Assembly (NCBI RefSeq): GCF_014199595.1
Contig: NZ_JACHNX010000010.1
Coordinates: forward strand, 1-64,000
Length of the DNA: 64,000 nucleotides
DNA from: Sphingomonas yabuuchiae
Lineage (GTDB): Bacteria; Pseudomonadota; Alphaproteobacteria; Sphingomonadales; Sphingomonadaceae
Reading direction: 5' to 3'
A program made the position numbers and the translations under genes. The notes under the pieces are model-generated. The model saw nothing but the letters and a program-made list of their open reading frames with translations, was not told the DNA's origin and made no database searches. The first letter of the stretch is position 1; each line of letters opens with the position of its first letter. Of the stretch, positions 1-9,167 are shown one piece after another.

Positions 1-95
1 TTCACGTTCGCCAGATCGACGCCCGTCCCGTCCGCCTTCACGCGCGGCTTTACGTTATAATCCAACACCCGCTTCACGGGCACGACGATCTTCAT
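1..95 (-). CDS. etfB: Electron transfer flavoprotein beta subunit, N-terminal part (runs off the window)
   Basis: The first 31 codons read [16 protein letters not shown] followed by [15 protein letters not shown], the conserved N-terminus of EtfB. EtfB with EtfA takes electrons from acyl-CoA dehydrogenases and passes them to ETF-ubiquinone oxidoreductase, which fits the beta-oxidation genes that follow. The start is the ATG ending at 95. The rest of the gene lies to the left of the window. It is on the same strand as the FadL gene, 14 bp downstream of it, so the two may be co-transcribed. Identification is by motif recognition of the N-terminus only. Confidence 0.9.
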   Translation of the reverse strand, partial: MKIVVPVKRVLDYNVKPRVKADGTGVDLANV

Positions 96-109
96 GTCCA
101 CTCTCTCAA

Positions 110-1417
110 TCAGAAGCTGAAGCGGCCGCCGATCGACGCTACGAACGCACGGGCATTCTGCACCTGACCATTGGTCAGGATCGGCGTCTGAACGGCCGTT
201 CCCGCATAGGCGGCGGTGCGGCGATCGATGCTGGCATTGGCGAAGTCAATATAGCTGCCCGCCGCATCCAGCGTGAAGCGCGGGGTCACCTGATAGGAAC
301 CACCGATCGAATAGTTCCAGCGGTTCGCATCGGGCACGCGCGCGTCGCGATTGCCGTTCTGGGTCGGCGTGATGCCACGCTGCGCGCCCGCGCGCAGGGT
401 CAGGCGATCCGTGGCCGCGTAATCGAAGCCGCCCGCCAGCGAGAAGCTGTTCTTGTAATTTTGCGGGATGGCGGTGTTGATCGGCGCGCCCAGGCGGATC
501 GCATCGAAATCAGCCCAGGTAAAGCGCACCGCCTGCGCATTCAGCGTCAGCTTGTCGGTCGCGCGGAAGCGACCGGCGACGATGATCTGGGCGGGCGTGT
601 AGAAGGTCGCGGTCGCACCATCGATCGTCCGGTTCTGCCCGGCGAGCGGGCCGAGCAGGCCGCCGACTTCCAGGCTGCCCTTCAGATTGTGCTTGATCCG
701 CGACTTGTAGCTGATGCCGACCGTCGCCCAGTCATTGTGCAGCTGGACACCCGCGGTCCATCCCAGATCCCAGCCATCGCCCTTGAGCCGCTGAAAGCCA
801 TCGGGCAAGGCCGAGGACAGGTTGGGCAGCGCGTTGCCCAGCTCGGCCTTGGTATATTGGACGTTCAGCGCGCCGCCGACGCGCAGCCAGTCGAGCAGCG
901 CGACGCCGACCGAGGGCTGGATATCGATGGTGCGCAATTCGGTCTTCAGCGCGCTGTACCGCGCCCAGCTGGTCGCGTCATATTCGGTCGTGAAGCTGTA
1001 GGGCGACGTGACCGCCAGGCCGACCGCGACCCGGTCGTTCAGCGGAACGCCGACCGCGCCCGACGGCACGATGCCGCGATTGATGGGGTCGCTCGACACC
1101 CGGTCGCCACCGACCGGCTGGAAGGTCGTCTGGCCCGGACGACGGATCAGCGTGCCATTGTCGACGACATCGCCCTTGGGGATGATTGCCGATGCGCCCA
1201 GCACCGCCTCGCCACGCTCCATCCCCGCGATCGCGGCCGGGTTCCACCAGAGCGAGGACGCGCCGGTGTCGGCACCCTCACCCGAAAAGGCGCGACCCTG
1301 GCCACGGGTCGACTGTTCCTGAAGGTAGAAGGCCTGACCATGCGCCGCGCCTGCAAAGGCGAAGGACGAAGACAGGATGGCGGTGGCCAGAAGCGGCGCC
1401 TTGAGGGACTTGTTCAT
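110..1417 (-). CDS. fadL: FadL/OmpP1/TodX-family outer-membrane long-chain fatty acid transporter
   Basis: A 435-residue protein with a signal peptide ([20 protein letters not shown]...) followed by [21 protein letters not shown], the plug-like N-terminal segment of FadL-type porins. 'SSLWWNPAA' is the family NPAA motif near residue 55. It ends in GGRFSF with a terminal aromatic residue, as expected for a beta-barrel recognised by BAM. Role: passage of long-chain fatty acids or other hydrophobic compounds across the outer membrane. I chose the ATG at 1417 because GGGGAG lies 7 nt upstream; an in-frame ATG at 1423 is possible. It follows a DUF2147 gene and sits among beta-oxidation genes, supporting a fatty-acid role. 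Confidence 0.9.
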   Translation of the reverse strand: MNKSLKAPLLATAILSSSFAFAGAAHGQAFYLQEQSTRGQGRAFSGEGADTGASSLWWNPAAIAGMERGEAVLGASAIIPKGDVVDNGTLIRRPGQTTFQPVGGDRVSSDPINRGIVPSGAVGVPLNDRVAVGLAVTSPYSFTTEYDATSWARYSALKTELRTIDIQPSVGVALLDWLRVGGALNVQYTKAELGNALPNLSSALPDGFQRLKGDGWDLGWTAGVQLHNDWATVGISYKSRIKHNLKGSLEVGGLLGPLAGQNRTIDGATATFYTPAQIIVAGRFRATDKLTLNAQAVRFTWADFDAIRLGAPINTAIPQNYKNSFSLAGGFDYAATDRLTLRAGAQRGITPTQNGNRDARVPDANRWNYSIGGSYQVTPRFTLDAAGSYIDFANASIDRRTAAYAGTAVQTPILTNGQVQNARAFVASIGGRFSF

Positions 1418-1457
1418 GAGCATACTCCCCGAGAATTTCTATCTGGTTGGGCAAAGA

Positions 1458-1865
1458 TCAGCGGATGCGGGTCCAGGTCTGCGTCTTGCAGAGCGGTACG
1501 AAGACGCAGCCGCGCACCTTCAACGTGTCCGGCCCCTCGGGCGTCAGCTTGGCGCTATAGGTCTTGCCATCCTCGGCATTGTAGATCGTGCCGCCGTTCC
1601 AGGCCGCGCCATCCTGCGAAAAGCCCTGCAGGATCAGCAGGTTCTTCAGCGGACGGTTGCGCAGCTTGGGATCGCGGTTGTTCTGGTCGGTCAGCGCGGG
1701 GTTGGTGCGCAGCTTTTCCGAGGTCAGGACACGGCCGCAGACCGAAGAGCCGCATTTCTGGATTTCGACCACGCCGCCGCGCGTCTGGGTCTGCCAGCGG
1801 CCGACCACCGAGTCCGCATTCACACCGGCCGCTGCAAGGGCCATCGCCGTCAGGGTCAACAACAT
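1458..1865 (-). CDS. DUF2147-family exported protein
   Basis: About 135 residues: a short signal peptide (MLLTLTAMALAAAGVNA), then DSVVGRWQTQTRGGVVEIQKCG and CGRVL...L.LLQGF, the pattern of DUF2147 proteins. Four cysteines (KCGSSVC and GCVFVPLC) could form two disulfides. The family is periplasmic; members are small lipocalin-like proteins of unknown role often found near lipid genes. I chose ATG 1865, preceded by GGAGAGGAG, over a GTG at 1883. It lies 40 bp upstream of fadL on the same strand, and a motif shared with the fadBA promoter region lies upstream of it (1943-1955), so it may belong to a fatty-acid regulon. Function is not known. Confidence 0.8.
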   Translation of the reverse strand: MLLTLTAMALAAAGVNADSVVGRWQTQTRGGVVEIQKCGSSVCGRVLTSEKLRTNPALTDQNNRDPKLRNRPLKNLLILQGFSQDGAAWNGGTIYNAEDGKTYSAKLTPEGPDTLKVRGCVFVPLCKTQTWTRIR

Positions 1866-1942
1866 GCCTCTTCTCCTCTCCACACCCGCTTATCGGGGCC
1901 GAAGCGCCGGCTTTTTAGCCGGTCGCTCCCGAAAATCTTTAT

Positions 1943-1973
1943 TACCCTATACGTCCACCATGTGACGCATAGG
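1943..1973. promoter_or_regulatory. Candidate operator: motif shared with the fadBA/ligase intergenic region
   Basis: TACCCTATACGTC at 1943-1955 recurs exactly at 7366-7378 in the divergent promoter region of the thiolase and acyl-CoA ligase genes. Here it forms an imperfect inverted repeat: CCTATACGTC (1946-1955) and GACGCATAGG (1964-1973) match at 9 of 10 positions around an 8-nt spacer. It lies upstream of DUF2147-fadL on the minus strand and downstream of the acyl-CoA dehydrogenase. I infer a regulator-binding site for the fatty-acid genes; the nearby MerR regulator at 9168 is one candidate. Confidence 0.5.
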
Positions 1974-2038
1974 AGAACAACACGTCATGCCTACGATGCC
2001 GGTTAACCGCAATCAAGTGTAACCGGCATCGCGTCACC

Positions 2039-3835
2039 TCAAAACGCCTCCAGTTCCAGTGCCATGGTCGAGCGCTTGCCCGACTTGATCGCCAGGAACG
2101 CCGCCGTCGCCTGCGGCAGGATGCGGTCGAAGAAGAACCCGGCCGTGGCCAGCTTGGCCTTGTAGAAGCCCGCCTCGGCGGTACCCTCGGCCAATCGCTC
2201 GGTCGCGATCCGCGCCGACTTCAGGAAGCAGTGCCCCATGCCGACCAGGCCCAGCAGGCGCAGATAGTCGGTTGCTGCCGCACCCGCCTCCTCGGGGTCC
2301 TTCATACCCTTTTGCGCGATCATACCGGTGCTGAGCTGCAAGGCGCCGAACGCCTGCTGCATCCCTGCTGCCCAGCCGGTGATCGCCTTGTCGTCGTGGC
2401 GGGTCAGCGCCTCGACCTGCTCCGACACGGCATGGAAGAAGGGACGCATGTACCGGCCCATATGCGCGGGCATCTTGCGGCCGACCAAGTCGAGCGCCTG
2501 GACGCCGTTAGTGCCCTCGTAGATCTGGGCGATACGCGCGTCGCGGACGAACTGCTCGATGCCATGGTCACGAATATAGCCATGGCCGCCATGGACCTGC
2601 ACCGCCATGTTCGCCGCGTCGAAGGCGAGGTCGGTGAACAGCGCCTTCACGACCGGGGTCAGCAGCGCGACGAAGTCGGCCGCGCGCGACTGGTCGGCCG
2701 GGTCGATCGCATGGGCTTCGGCATCCAGACCACGCGCCGCCCACTGCCCCAGTGCACGACACCCTTCGGCATAGGCACGCATGGTCATCAGCATCCGGCG
2801 CACGTCCGGGTGGACGATGATCGGATCGGCGGGCAGGTCGGGACGCACCGCCCCGCCCAGCGCCCGGCCCTGCAAGCGGTCCTTGGCGTAGGCGACCGCC
2901 GACTGGTACGCGACCTCGTTGATGCCCAGGCCCTGGATGCCGACCGAGACACGCTCGGTGTTCATCATGGTGAACATCGCCGCCAGGCCCTTGTTCAGCT
3001 CTCCCACGACCCAGCCCTTGGAGTCGTTGAACTCCAGCTGGCAGGTGGCCGAAGCCTTCAGACCCATCTTGTGTTCGATCGCCGCGACGCTGACGCCATT
3101 GGCCGGGCCGACCGAGCCGTCATCCCTGGGCAGATATTTCGGCACCAGGAACAGGCTGATCCCCTTCACCCCCTTGGGCGCATCGGGCGTGCGCGCGAGG
3201 ACGAGGTGAATGACGTTGTCCGTCAGGTCATGGTCGCCCGCCGAGATGAAGATCTTGCCGCCGGTCAGCAGATAGGAACCATCCTCCTGCGGCTCGGCAC
3301 GGGTGCGCAGCAGGCCCAGATCGGTGCCGCAATGCGCCTCGGTCAGGCACATGGTGCCGGACCATTCGCCCGAGATCATCTTGGGCAGGTAAAAGCTCTT
3401 CAGGTCTTCCGAGCCATGGCCCATCAGCGCGGTGGTCGCGCCATGCGTCAGGCCGGGATAGAGGCTGAACGACAGGTTCGTCGCGCAGATCATCTCCTCG
3501 ACCAGCTTGTTCACCGCCTCGGGCAGCCCCTGCCCGCCATATTCGACCGGTGAGGCGAGCGCGGCCCAGCCGCCTTCGCAGAACTGGCTATAGGCTTCCT
3601 TGAAGCCCGAAGGCGTGCGGACGACGCCGTTTTCCAGCTTGCACCCTTCGATGTCGCCGGTAGCGTTGAGCGGCAGCAGGACCTCCTGCGTGACGCGCGC
3701 CGCCTCTTCAAGAATCGCGTCGTACAGCTCGGGACCAAATTCGTCCTGGCCCGCGACGGGGCCGAACTCGTCCTCCTTGAACAGCTCGTGGAGGACGAAA
3801 CGCATGTCGCGCAGCGGTGCGTTATAGACTTGCAT
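2039..3835 (-). CDS. Acyl-CoA dehydrogenase (long form with C-terminal extension)
   Basis: A 598-residue FAD enzyme that introduces the alpha-beta double bond into acyl-CoA and hands electrons to ETF. The middle section has MCLTEAHCGTDLGLLRT, the conserved FAD/substrate region, then GGKIFISAGDHDL; further on come the helical domain and 'QVHGGHGYIRDHGIEQFVRDARI..IYEGTNGVQALDL', the classical C-terminal signature. The length, about 200 residues beyond short-chain enzymes, and the N-terminal 'Y.APLRDMRFVLHELF' mark the subfamily with an extra C-terminal domain. The ATG at 3835 has AGAGGA about 7 nt upstream. It is the last gene of a thiolase-FadB-dehydrogenase operon (18 bp after fadB). Chain-length preference cannot be read from the sequence. 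Confidence 0.93.
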   Translation of the reverse strand: MQVYNAPLRDMRFVLHELFKEDEFGPVAGQDEFGPELYDAILEEAARVTQEVLLPLNATGDIEGCKLENGVVRTPSGFKEAYSQFCEGGWAALASPVEYGGQGLPEAVNKLVEEMICATNLSFSLYPGLTHGATTALMGHGSEDLKSFYLPKMISGEWSGTMCLTEAHCGTDLGLLRTRAEPQEDGSYLLTGGKIFISAGDHDLTDNVIHLVLARTPDAPKGVKGISLFLVPKYLPRDDGSVGPANGVSVAAIEHKMGLKASATCQLEFNDSKGWVVGELNKGLAAMFTMMNTERVSVGIQGLGINEVAYQSAVAYAKDRLQGRALGGAVRPDLPADPIIVHPDVRRMLMTMRAYAEGCRALGQWAARGLDAEAHAIDPADQSRAADFVALLTPVVKALFTDLAFDAANMAVQVHGGHGYIRDHGIEQFVRDARIAQIYEGTNGVQALDLVGRKMPAHMGRYMRPFFHAVSEQVEALTRHDDKAITGWAAGMQQAFGALQLSTGMIAQKGMKDPEEAGAAATDYLRLLGLVGMGHCFLKSARIATERLAEGTAEAGFYKAKLATAGFFFDRILPQATAAFLAIKSGKRSTMALELEAF

Positions 3836-3853
3836 GGGATTATCCTCTCCCGA

Positions 3854-6184
3854 TCAGTTGCGCAGCGGCTTGCCGGTTTCGAGCATATGCTCGACCCGCG
3901 CCTGGGTCCGCGCATCCTTGACGCTTTCCATGAAGGCGGCGCGTTCCAGCTTGAGCAGCTGATCCTCGCTCACCTCGTCGATGATGTCGGCCTCGCCGCC
4001 GGTAACAATGTTCGCCAGACGGCCCGCGACCACCACATCGTACGGCGTGGCGACGCCCTTCTTGGCGAAGTCGGCGACCGCGCCGTTGAACGCGACGCGT
4101 CCGGCCGCACCCGGCAGGCGGAAGACCGGCTTTTCGGGCGGCTGATAGCCCTCGACCAGCGACAGCGCCTTCTGCTTGGCATCGGCCAGCAGCCGGTCGC
4201 GGTTCATGGTGATGCCATCGTCCTTGCGGAGATAGCCCAAATCCTTGGCCAAAGCCGCCGAGCGCGACACCTGCGCGGTCGAGATCGTCTCGAACGCCTT
4301 CATGGCGGCGGGCATCGGCCCCTTGGGCATCTTGGGCGACTTGGCGAGACGGTCGATCAGCTCGCCGTTTCCGCCCCATCCGGGGACCAGACCGACGCCG
4401 GTCTCGACCAGCCCGATATAGCTCTCGGCATGGGCCTGGATCGCATCGGCGTGAAGCAGGATCTCGCACCCGCCGCCCAGCGCCATACCCGCAGGCGCCG
4501 CGACCACCGGGAAGGGCGCGTATTTCAGCGCCTTGTAAGCCTGCTGCCCCGCGACGACCAGCTTGTCGACCTCGCCCCAGGCGGCGATGTTCACCGCGAA
4601 CATGGCGAGACCCAGATTGGCACCGGCCGAGAAGTTGCTGCCCTCGTTATAGATGACCAGCGCCTTATACTGGCTCTTCACCAGCGCGATGGTCTTTTGA
4701 AGGAGCGACAGAACCTGCTCGTCGAGCGCGTTCATCTTGCCGGTGAACTCGAACGCTACGACGCCGTCACCGACATCCCAGGCCGAGGCCGAACCATTCT
4801 TGAGCAGCGGTTCGGAGCGCAGCTTGATGTCCTCCAGCAGCACCACGCCCTCTGCACGGACGACATCGGCATAGTCGCCGCCTGCGGTCAGATACTGACG
4901 CTTGCCATCGACCACACGGTAGAAGGGGCGGTCGCCTGCCGTCTCCAGCAGGGCGGGCACCTTCTTGCCCTCGGCACGCAGACGCTCGGCGAGCTTGCCC
5001 GGACCCATGCGGTCGATCAGCTCGAACGGGCCGAACTTCCAGTTATAGCCCAGCTTCATCGCGTCATCGATCGCGACCACATCGTCCGCCGCCTCGCCGA
5101 CCAGCCCGGCGGCATAGGACAGAACCGGACCCAGCACCGCCCAGGCATAGTCGCCGACCTTGCCCGGCGCCGCGACCAGCGCGGCCAGATCCTTTTCGGC
5201 GCGACCTGGCAGACGTTCCGGCTTCTTTTCAGCGCGATATTCGCCGGTCTTCAGGTCGATAGCCTGCTTCGCCTTGGTGCCGTCGGGCTTGCGGTCGAGG
5301 CGGTAGAAGCCACCCTTGCCCTTGCGGCCCGTAAAGCCCTCCGCGATCATCTTGTCGATCAGCGGCAGCGGACGGATCGTGTCGAAATAGGCGTCGCCCT
5401 CCGGCAGGGTCGACGATAGCGACTTGGCAAGCAGCGGCATCAGGTCGATGCCGACCAGATCGATTAGCCCGAAAATGCCGGTCTTGGGCACGCCCATCGG
5501 ACGGCCGCCGATCTGGTCGGCCTCCTCGACGGTCAGGCCCTGGTCCATCGCCGCGTTGATCGCGACCGCCAGCCAATAGGTGCCGATACGGTTGGCGATG
5601 AAGCCCGGCGTGTCCTTCGCGCGGACGATGCGCTTGCCCATGCGGTGATCGACGAACTGCTCGACCTTGGCCGCAACACCGGCATCGGTATGCTCGGAGG
5701 TGACGATCTCGATCAGCCGCATATAGCGCGGCGGGTTGAAGAAATGGGTGATCAGGAAGTCTTGTCTGAACTGCTCCGACCGCCCCTCGACCAGATGGCC
5801 GAGCGGGATGGTCGAGGTGTTGGACGACACGGCCGTGCCGGGACGCTTCAGCTCTTCCAGCCGGGCATACAGCGCCTGCTTGATGTCCAGCCGCTCGACC
5901 ACCGCCTCGACGATCCAGTCGCATTCGGCGACGCGATCGAGGTGATCCTCGATATTGCCGGTTTCGACCAGCTTGGCGGCGGCGGGCGACATGAAGGGCG
6001 CGGGCTCGGTCTTGAGCATCTTGGCCACAGCCCCCTTGGCGATGACGTCGCGGTCGGCGCCGTCCTTGGGCACGATGTCGAGCAGCAGGACGGGCACACC
6101 GGCATTGGCGACCTGCGCCGCGATGCCTGCGCCCATCACCCCTGCACCGATCACGCAAACCTTGTTGATCGTGTCAGCCATCAT
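3854..6184 (-). CDS. 3-hydroxyacyl-CoA dehydrogenase / enoyl-CoA hydratase fusion (FadB-like)
   Basis: About 776 residues. The N-terminus VCVIGAGVMGAGIAAQ is the NAD-binding GxGxxG of 3-hydroxyacyl-CoA dehydrogenase, followed by SSNTSTIPLGHL and the HFFNPP motif with its catalytic His. The C-terminal third has an enoyl-CoA hydratase fold: SNFSAGANLG, then PAGMALGGGCEI and ETGVGLVPGWGG with the glutamate typical of crotonases. This order (dehydrogenase first, hydratase last) is the reverse of E. coli FadB. Its start overlaps the thiolase stop (ATGA at 6181-6184); a second ATG at 6181 is equally possible. It catalyses the two middle steps of beta-oxidation with the thiolase just upstream. Confidence 0.92.
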   Translation of the reverse strand: MMADTINKVCVIGAGVMGAGIAAQVANAGVPVLLLDIVPKDGADRDVIAKGAVAKMLKTEPAPFMSPAAAKLVETGNIEDHLDRVAECDWIVEAVVERLDIKQALYARLEELKRPGTAVSSNTSTIPLGHLVEGRSEQFRQDFLITHFFNPPRYMRLIEIVTSEHTDAGVAAKVEQFVDHRMGKRIVRAKDTPGFIANRIGTYWLAVAINAAMDQGLTVEEADQIGGRPMGVPKTGIFGLIDLVGIDLMPLLAKSLSSTLPEGDAYFDTIRPLPLIDKMIAEGFTGRKGKGGFYRLDRKPDGTKAKQAIDLKTGEYRAEKKPERLPGRAEKDLAALVAAPGKVGDYAWAVLGPVLSYAAGLVGEAADDVVAIDDAMKLGYNWKFGPFELIDRMGPGKLAERLRAEGKKVPALLETAGDRPFYRVVDGKRQYLTAGGDYADVVRAEGVVLLEDIKLRSEPLLKNGSASAWDVGDGVVAFEFTGKMNALDEQVLSLLQKTIALVKSQYKALVIYNEGSNFSAGANLGLAMFAVNIAAWGEVDKLVVAGQQAYKALKYAPFPVVAAPAGMALGGGCEILLHADAIQAHAESYIGLVETGVGLVPGWGGNGELIDRLAKSPKMPKGPMPAAMKAFETISTAQVSRSAALAKDLGYLRKDDGITMNRDRLLADAKQKALSLVEGYQPPEKPVFRLPGAAGRVAFNGAVADFAKKGVATPYDVVVAGRLANIVTGGEADIIDEVSEDQLLKLERAAFMESVKDARTQARVEHMLETGKPLRN

Positions 6185-7317
6185 GCACGCTCCAGCACAG
6201 TCGCGATGCCCTGCCCGCCACCGATGCACTGGGTGGCGAGAGCGTACTGACCGCCGTCACGCGCCAGCAGCGCCGCCGCCTTGCCGACGATGCGCGCGCC
6301 GGTCGCGCCCAGCGGATGGCCGATCGCGATCGCGCCGCCATCCTTGTTGATCGTCTCATCCTTCAGGCCGAGGTCGCGAATGCAGGCGATCGCCTGGCTG
6401 GCAAAGGCCTCGTTGATCTCGACGACATCCAGATCGCCCGCCGAGATACCCGCCCGCTCCAGCGCCTTCTTCGACGAACCGATCGGGCCAAGGCCCATCG
6501 TCTCCGGCTCGCAGCCCGAAATGCCGACCGACTTGATGCGGGCGAGGATCTTCAGGCCGTGGCGATTGGCGAATTCCTCCGACGTGACCAGCACCGCCGC
6601 GGCACCATCGGTCAGCGGCGAGGCGGTGCCTGCGGTCACGGTGCCTTCCTTATCGAAGGCAGGCTTCAGGCCCGCCAGTACCTCTTCGGTCGTGTCGGCG
6701 CGGATCAGGCCGTCCTCGGTCACATCGCCCGCCTTGGTGTGGATCGGCACGATCTCATCGGCCAGACGACCGGCGGTGCGCGCCTCGGCGGCCTTTTTCT
6801 GGCTGGCGACCGCGAACTTTTCCTGCTCGGCGCGGGTGATCTGGTACTTGGTCGCGACATTCTCGGCGGTCTGACCCATGCCCATATAGGCCCCCGGCCG
6901 CGCTGCGGCGAGTTCGGGGTTGGGCAGCGGGTTATAGCCGCCCATCGGCACCCGGCTCATCGACTCGATACCGGCGCAGATGAACGCCTCGCCAGCGCCG
7001 ATCTGGATCTGGCCCATGGCGATATGGATGGCCGACATGGACGATCCGCAGAAGCGGTTCACCGTCATGCCGCCGACCGACAGCGGCAGGTCCGCCAGCA
7101 GGCCGATCAACCGCGCGACGTTCATGCCCTGCTCGCCCTCGGGGAAGGCGCAGCCCAGGATGATGTCCTCGATCTCCGAAGCATCGACGCCGGTCCGCTC
7201 GATCAGGCCGCGAATCACCTGCGCGGTCAGGTCATCGGGACGAACCCGTGCGAGCGCGCCCTTGCCAGCCTGGGTGAAGGGAGAGCGGGCATAGCCTGCG
7301 ATCACGATGTTGGTCAT
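6181..7317 (-). CDS. Acetyl-CoA acyltransferase (thiolase)
   Basis: A 378-residue thiolase. VNRFCGSSMSA carries the acyl-accepting cysteine (Cys90); VEINEAFA, IAIGHPLGATGARI (with the catalytic His) and the C-terminal CIGGGQG with the second catalytic Cys are all present. It cleaves 3-ketoacyl-CoA to acetyl-CoA plus a shortened acyl-CoA. It is the first gene of the minus-strand thiolase-FadB-acyl-CoA dehydrogenase operon, and its stop overlaps the next start, so translation is coupled. The symbol fadA would be reasonable, but a biosynthetic acetoacetyl-CoA thiolase cannot be excluded by motif alone; context favours degradation. Confidence 0.93.
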   Translation of the reverse strand: MTNIVIAGYARSPFTQAGKGALARVRPDDLTAQVIRGLIERTGVDASEIEDIILGCAFPEGEQGMNVARLIGLLADLPLSVGGMTVNRFCGSSMSAIHIAMGQIQIGAGEAFICAGIESMSRVPMGGYNPLPNPELAAARPGAYMGMGQTAENVATKYQITRAEQEKFAVASQKKAAEARTAGRLADEIVPIHTKAGDVTEDGLIRADTTEEVLAGLKPAFDKEGTVTAGTASPLTDGAAAVLVTSEEFANRHGLKILARIKSVGISGCEPETMGLGPIGSSKKALERAGISAGDLDVVEINEAFASQAIACIRDLGLKDETINKDGGAIAIGHPLGATGARIVGKAAALLARDGGQYALATQCIGGGQGIATVLERA

Positions 7318-7345
7318 CCAATCCTCTCTTTATGGGCTTGCGGCC

Positions 7346-7378
7346 TAACGTTAAGGTGCGTTACCTACCCTATACGTC
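7346..7378. promoter_or_regulatory. Divergent regulatory region between thiolase operon and acyl-CoA ligase
   Basis: Two elements lie in the 131-bp divergent gap. TAACG (7346-7350) and CGTTA (7359-7363) form an inverted repeat with an 8-nt spacer. Next to it, TACCCTATACGTC (7366-7378) is an exact copy of the motif at 1943-1955 upstream of DUF2147-fadL. On the minus strand the second element reads GACGTATAGGGTA preceded by TT, giving a TTGACG that could also serve as a -35 box for the thiolase operon. I infer a shared operator for fatty-acid genes. Confidence 0.5.
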
Positions 7379-7448
7379 AACACAATAAGCAACTCGACCG
7401 CAATCGACAACCGGGTATGGTCGAAAAAAGATATAGGAGAGCGACGCG

Positions 7449-9164
7449 ATGACGGCAGGAGCCATCGGGGAAACCACGACAGGCGGTGTACCGGGTCAAG
7501 CGATGGGACGCCCTCTGGTCTTCGAGCCGCGGCTGCTGACCGACATGTTCGAGACCACGGTACGGCGGCATGGGTCTCGGCCCGCCATCGATTTCATGGG
7601 CCGAATCACCCGATATGACGAACTGGGCGCGATGGTCGACAAGGCCGCCGCCGGGCTCCAGGCGCTGGGGGTGACGAAGGGCACCCGCGTCGCGCTCTGC
7701 CTGCCCAACATCATCTATTACCCCGTCCTCTACTTCGCGACGCTGAAGGCCGGGGGCATCGTCGTTAACGTCAACCCGCTCTATGTCGAGCGCGAGCTGT
7801 GCCACCTGCTGGAGGATTCGGGCGCGGAGATCATCGCGACCTGCGACATTCCCGACATTTACGGCCGCGTCAGCCATGTCGCCGAGAAGCTTGGCCTGCG
7901 CCATGTCATCTCCTGTCCGGTCGCGGGCGCGCTGCCGACGATCAAGGGGCTGGCCTATCTCCTGCTCAAGCGCGCGATGATCGCCGCCCCCGGCCCCTCG
8001 CCCCGCCACCTGACCTTTGCTCAGATGATGAAGCGCGGCGGCGCTTTGGCGCCGATCTCGGCGAGGTCCGATGATGTGGCGGTGCTGCAATATACCGGCG
8101 GCACCACCGGCAGCCCCAAGGCGGCGATGCTGTCCCACGCCAATCTCGTCGCCAATGCCGATGCCATGGTCATCCATACCGGCGGCGAGGAGATGATCGG
8201 CGAGGAACGCATATTGGGCGTGCTTCCCCTCTTCCACGTCTTCGCGCTGACCACCGTGCTCAGCTTCGCGATCCGGGTCGGCGCGGAGATGATCCTGCTC
8301 CCCCGGTTCGAGCTGGACCAGGTGCTCAAGACGATCGCGCGCAGCAAGCCGACCTATTTCCCCGCCGTCCCCACCATCTATAATGCGATTGCGGGCGTCG
8401 CGGAGGCACGCAAGGTCGACCTGTCGGCGATCAAGGCGTGCATTTCGGGCGGCGCCCCCCTGCCCGCCGAGGTGCGCGTGGCGTTCGAGAACACGACCGG
8501 CGGCAAGCTGGTCGAGGGTTATGGCCTTTCGGAGGCGTCGCCGATCATCACCTGCAACCCGCTGATCGGCGAGAACAAGGGCGGATCGGCGGGCATCCCC
8601 TTCCCCGGTACGATCATCGAGATCCGCGACCGCGACAATCCCGACCGGCTGATGCCGCCGGGCGAGGTCGGTGAAATCTGTGCGCGCGGCCCGCAGGTCA
8701 TGTCCGGTTACTGGAACAAGCCGAGCGAGAGCGAACAGGTCTTCATTCATGGCGCGCTGCGTACCGGCGATGTCGGCTATCTGGACGAGGACGGCTATCT
8801 GTTCATCGTCGACCGGATCAAGGACGTGATCCTGTGTGGGGGCTATAACGTCTATCCGCGCATGATCGAGGAAGCGCTGTACGAGCATCCCGCCGTCGCC
8901 GAAGCCGTCGTCATCGGCATTCCCGACCCCTATCGCGGCCAGTCGCCCAAGGCTTTCGTCAAGCTGGCCGCCGATCACCACGCCACGCCCGAAGAGCTGC
9001 GTGCCTTTTTACAGGACAAGGTCAGCAAGATCGAACTTCCCCGCGAGGTCGAAATCCGCGAAAGCCTGCCCAAGACCTTGATCGGCAAATTGTCGAAAAA
9101 GGAATTGGTTGAGGAAGAATTGGCCAAAGCCGCCGCTACGGCGGCGCGGCCCGTGGGGGAATAG
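7449..9164 (+). CDS. fadD: Long-chain acyl-CoA synthetase (AMP-dependent)
   Basis: A 571-residue adenylate-forming enzyme. YTGGTTGSPKAAMLSH is the ATP-binding P-loop (A3), GYGLSEASPI matches A5, and TGDVGYLDEDGYLFIVDRIKDVILCGGYNVYP covers the A7-A8 hinge. Near the C-terminus, SLPKTLIGKLSKKEL holds the lysine needed for adenylation. It activates fatty acids to acyl-CoA on the cytoplasmic side for the divergent beta-oxidation operon. ATG 7449 is preceded by AGGAGAG. Three bases separate it from the MerR regulator downstream, so the two are probably one transcript. The fadD symbol is by family and context; substrate range is not readable. Confidence 0.9.
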   Translation: MTAGAIGETTTGGVPGQAMGRPLVFEPRLLTDMFETTVRRHGSRPAIDFMGRITRYDELGAMVDKAAAGLQALGVTKGTRVALCLPNIIYYPVLYFATLKAGGIVVNVNPLYVERELCHLLEDSGAEIIATCDIPDIYGRVSHVAEKLGLRHVISCPVAGALPTIKGLAYLLLKRAMIAAPGPSPRHLTFAQMMKRGGALAPISARSDDVAVLQYTGGTTGSPKAAMLSHANLVANADAMVIHTGGEEMIGEERILGVLPLFHVFALTTVLSFAIRVGAEMILLPRFELDQVLKTIARSKPTYFPAVPTIYNAIAGVAEARKVDLSAIKACISGGAPLPAEVRVAFENTTGGKLVEGYGLSEASPIITCNPLIGENKGGSAGIPFPGTIIEIRDRDNPDRLMPPGEVGEICARGPQVMSGYWNKPSESEQVFIHGALRTGDVGYLDEDGYLFIVDRIKDVILCGGYNVYPRMIEEALYEHPAVAEAVVIGIPDPYRGQSPKAFVKLAADHHATPEELRAFLQDKVSKIELPREVEIRESLPKTLIGKLSKKELVEEELAKAAATAARPVGE

Positions 9165-9167
9165 ACG

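Noticed and set aside
461-1918. Long open frame on the plus strand opposite fadL and DUF2147
   Set aside because: It is antisense to two well-recognised genes, has Arg/Gly/Asp-rich composition typical of reading GC-rich codons backwards, and no known motif.
3788-5419. 543-codon open frame opposite the FadB-like gene
   Set aside because: Mirror frame of a clear fatty-acid enzyme; composition and lack of motifs mark it as a shadow.
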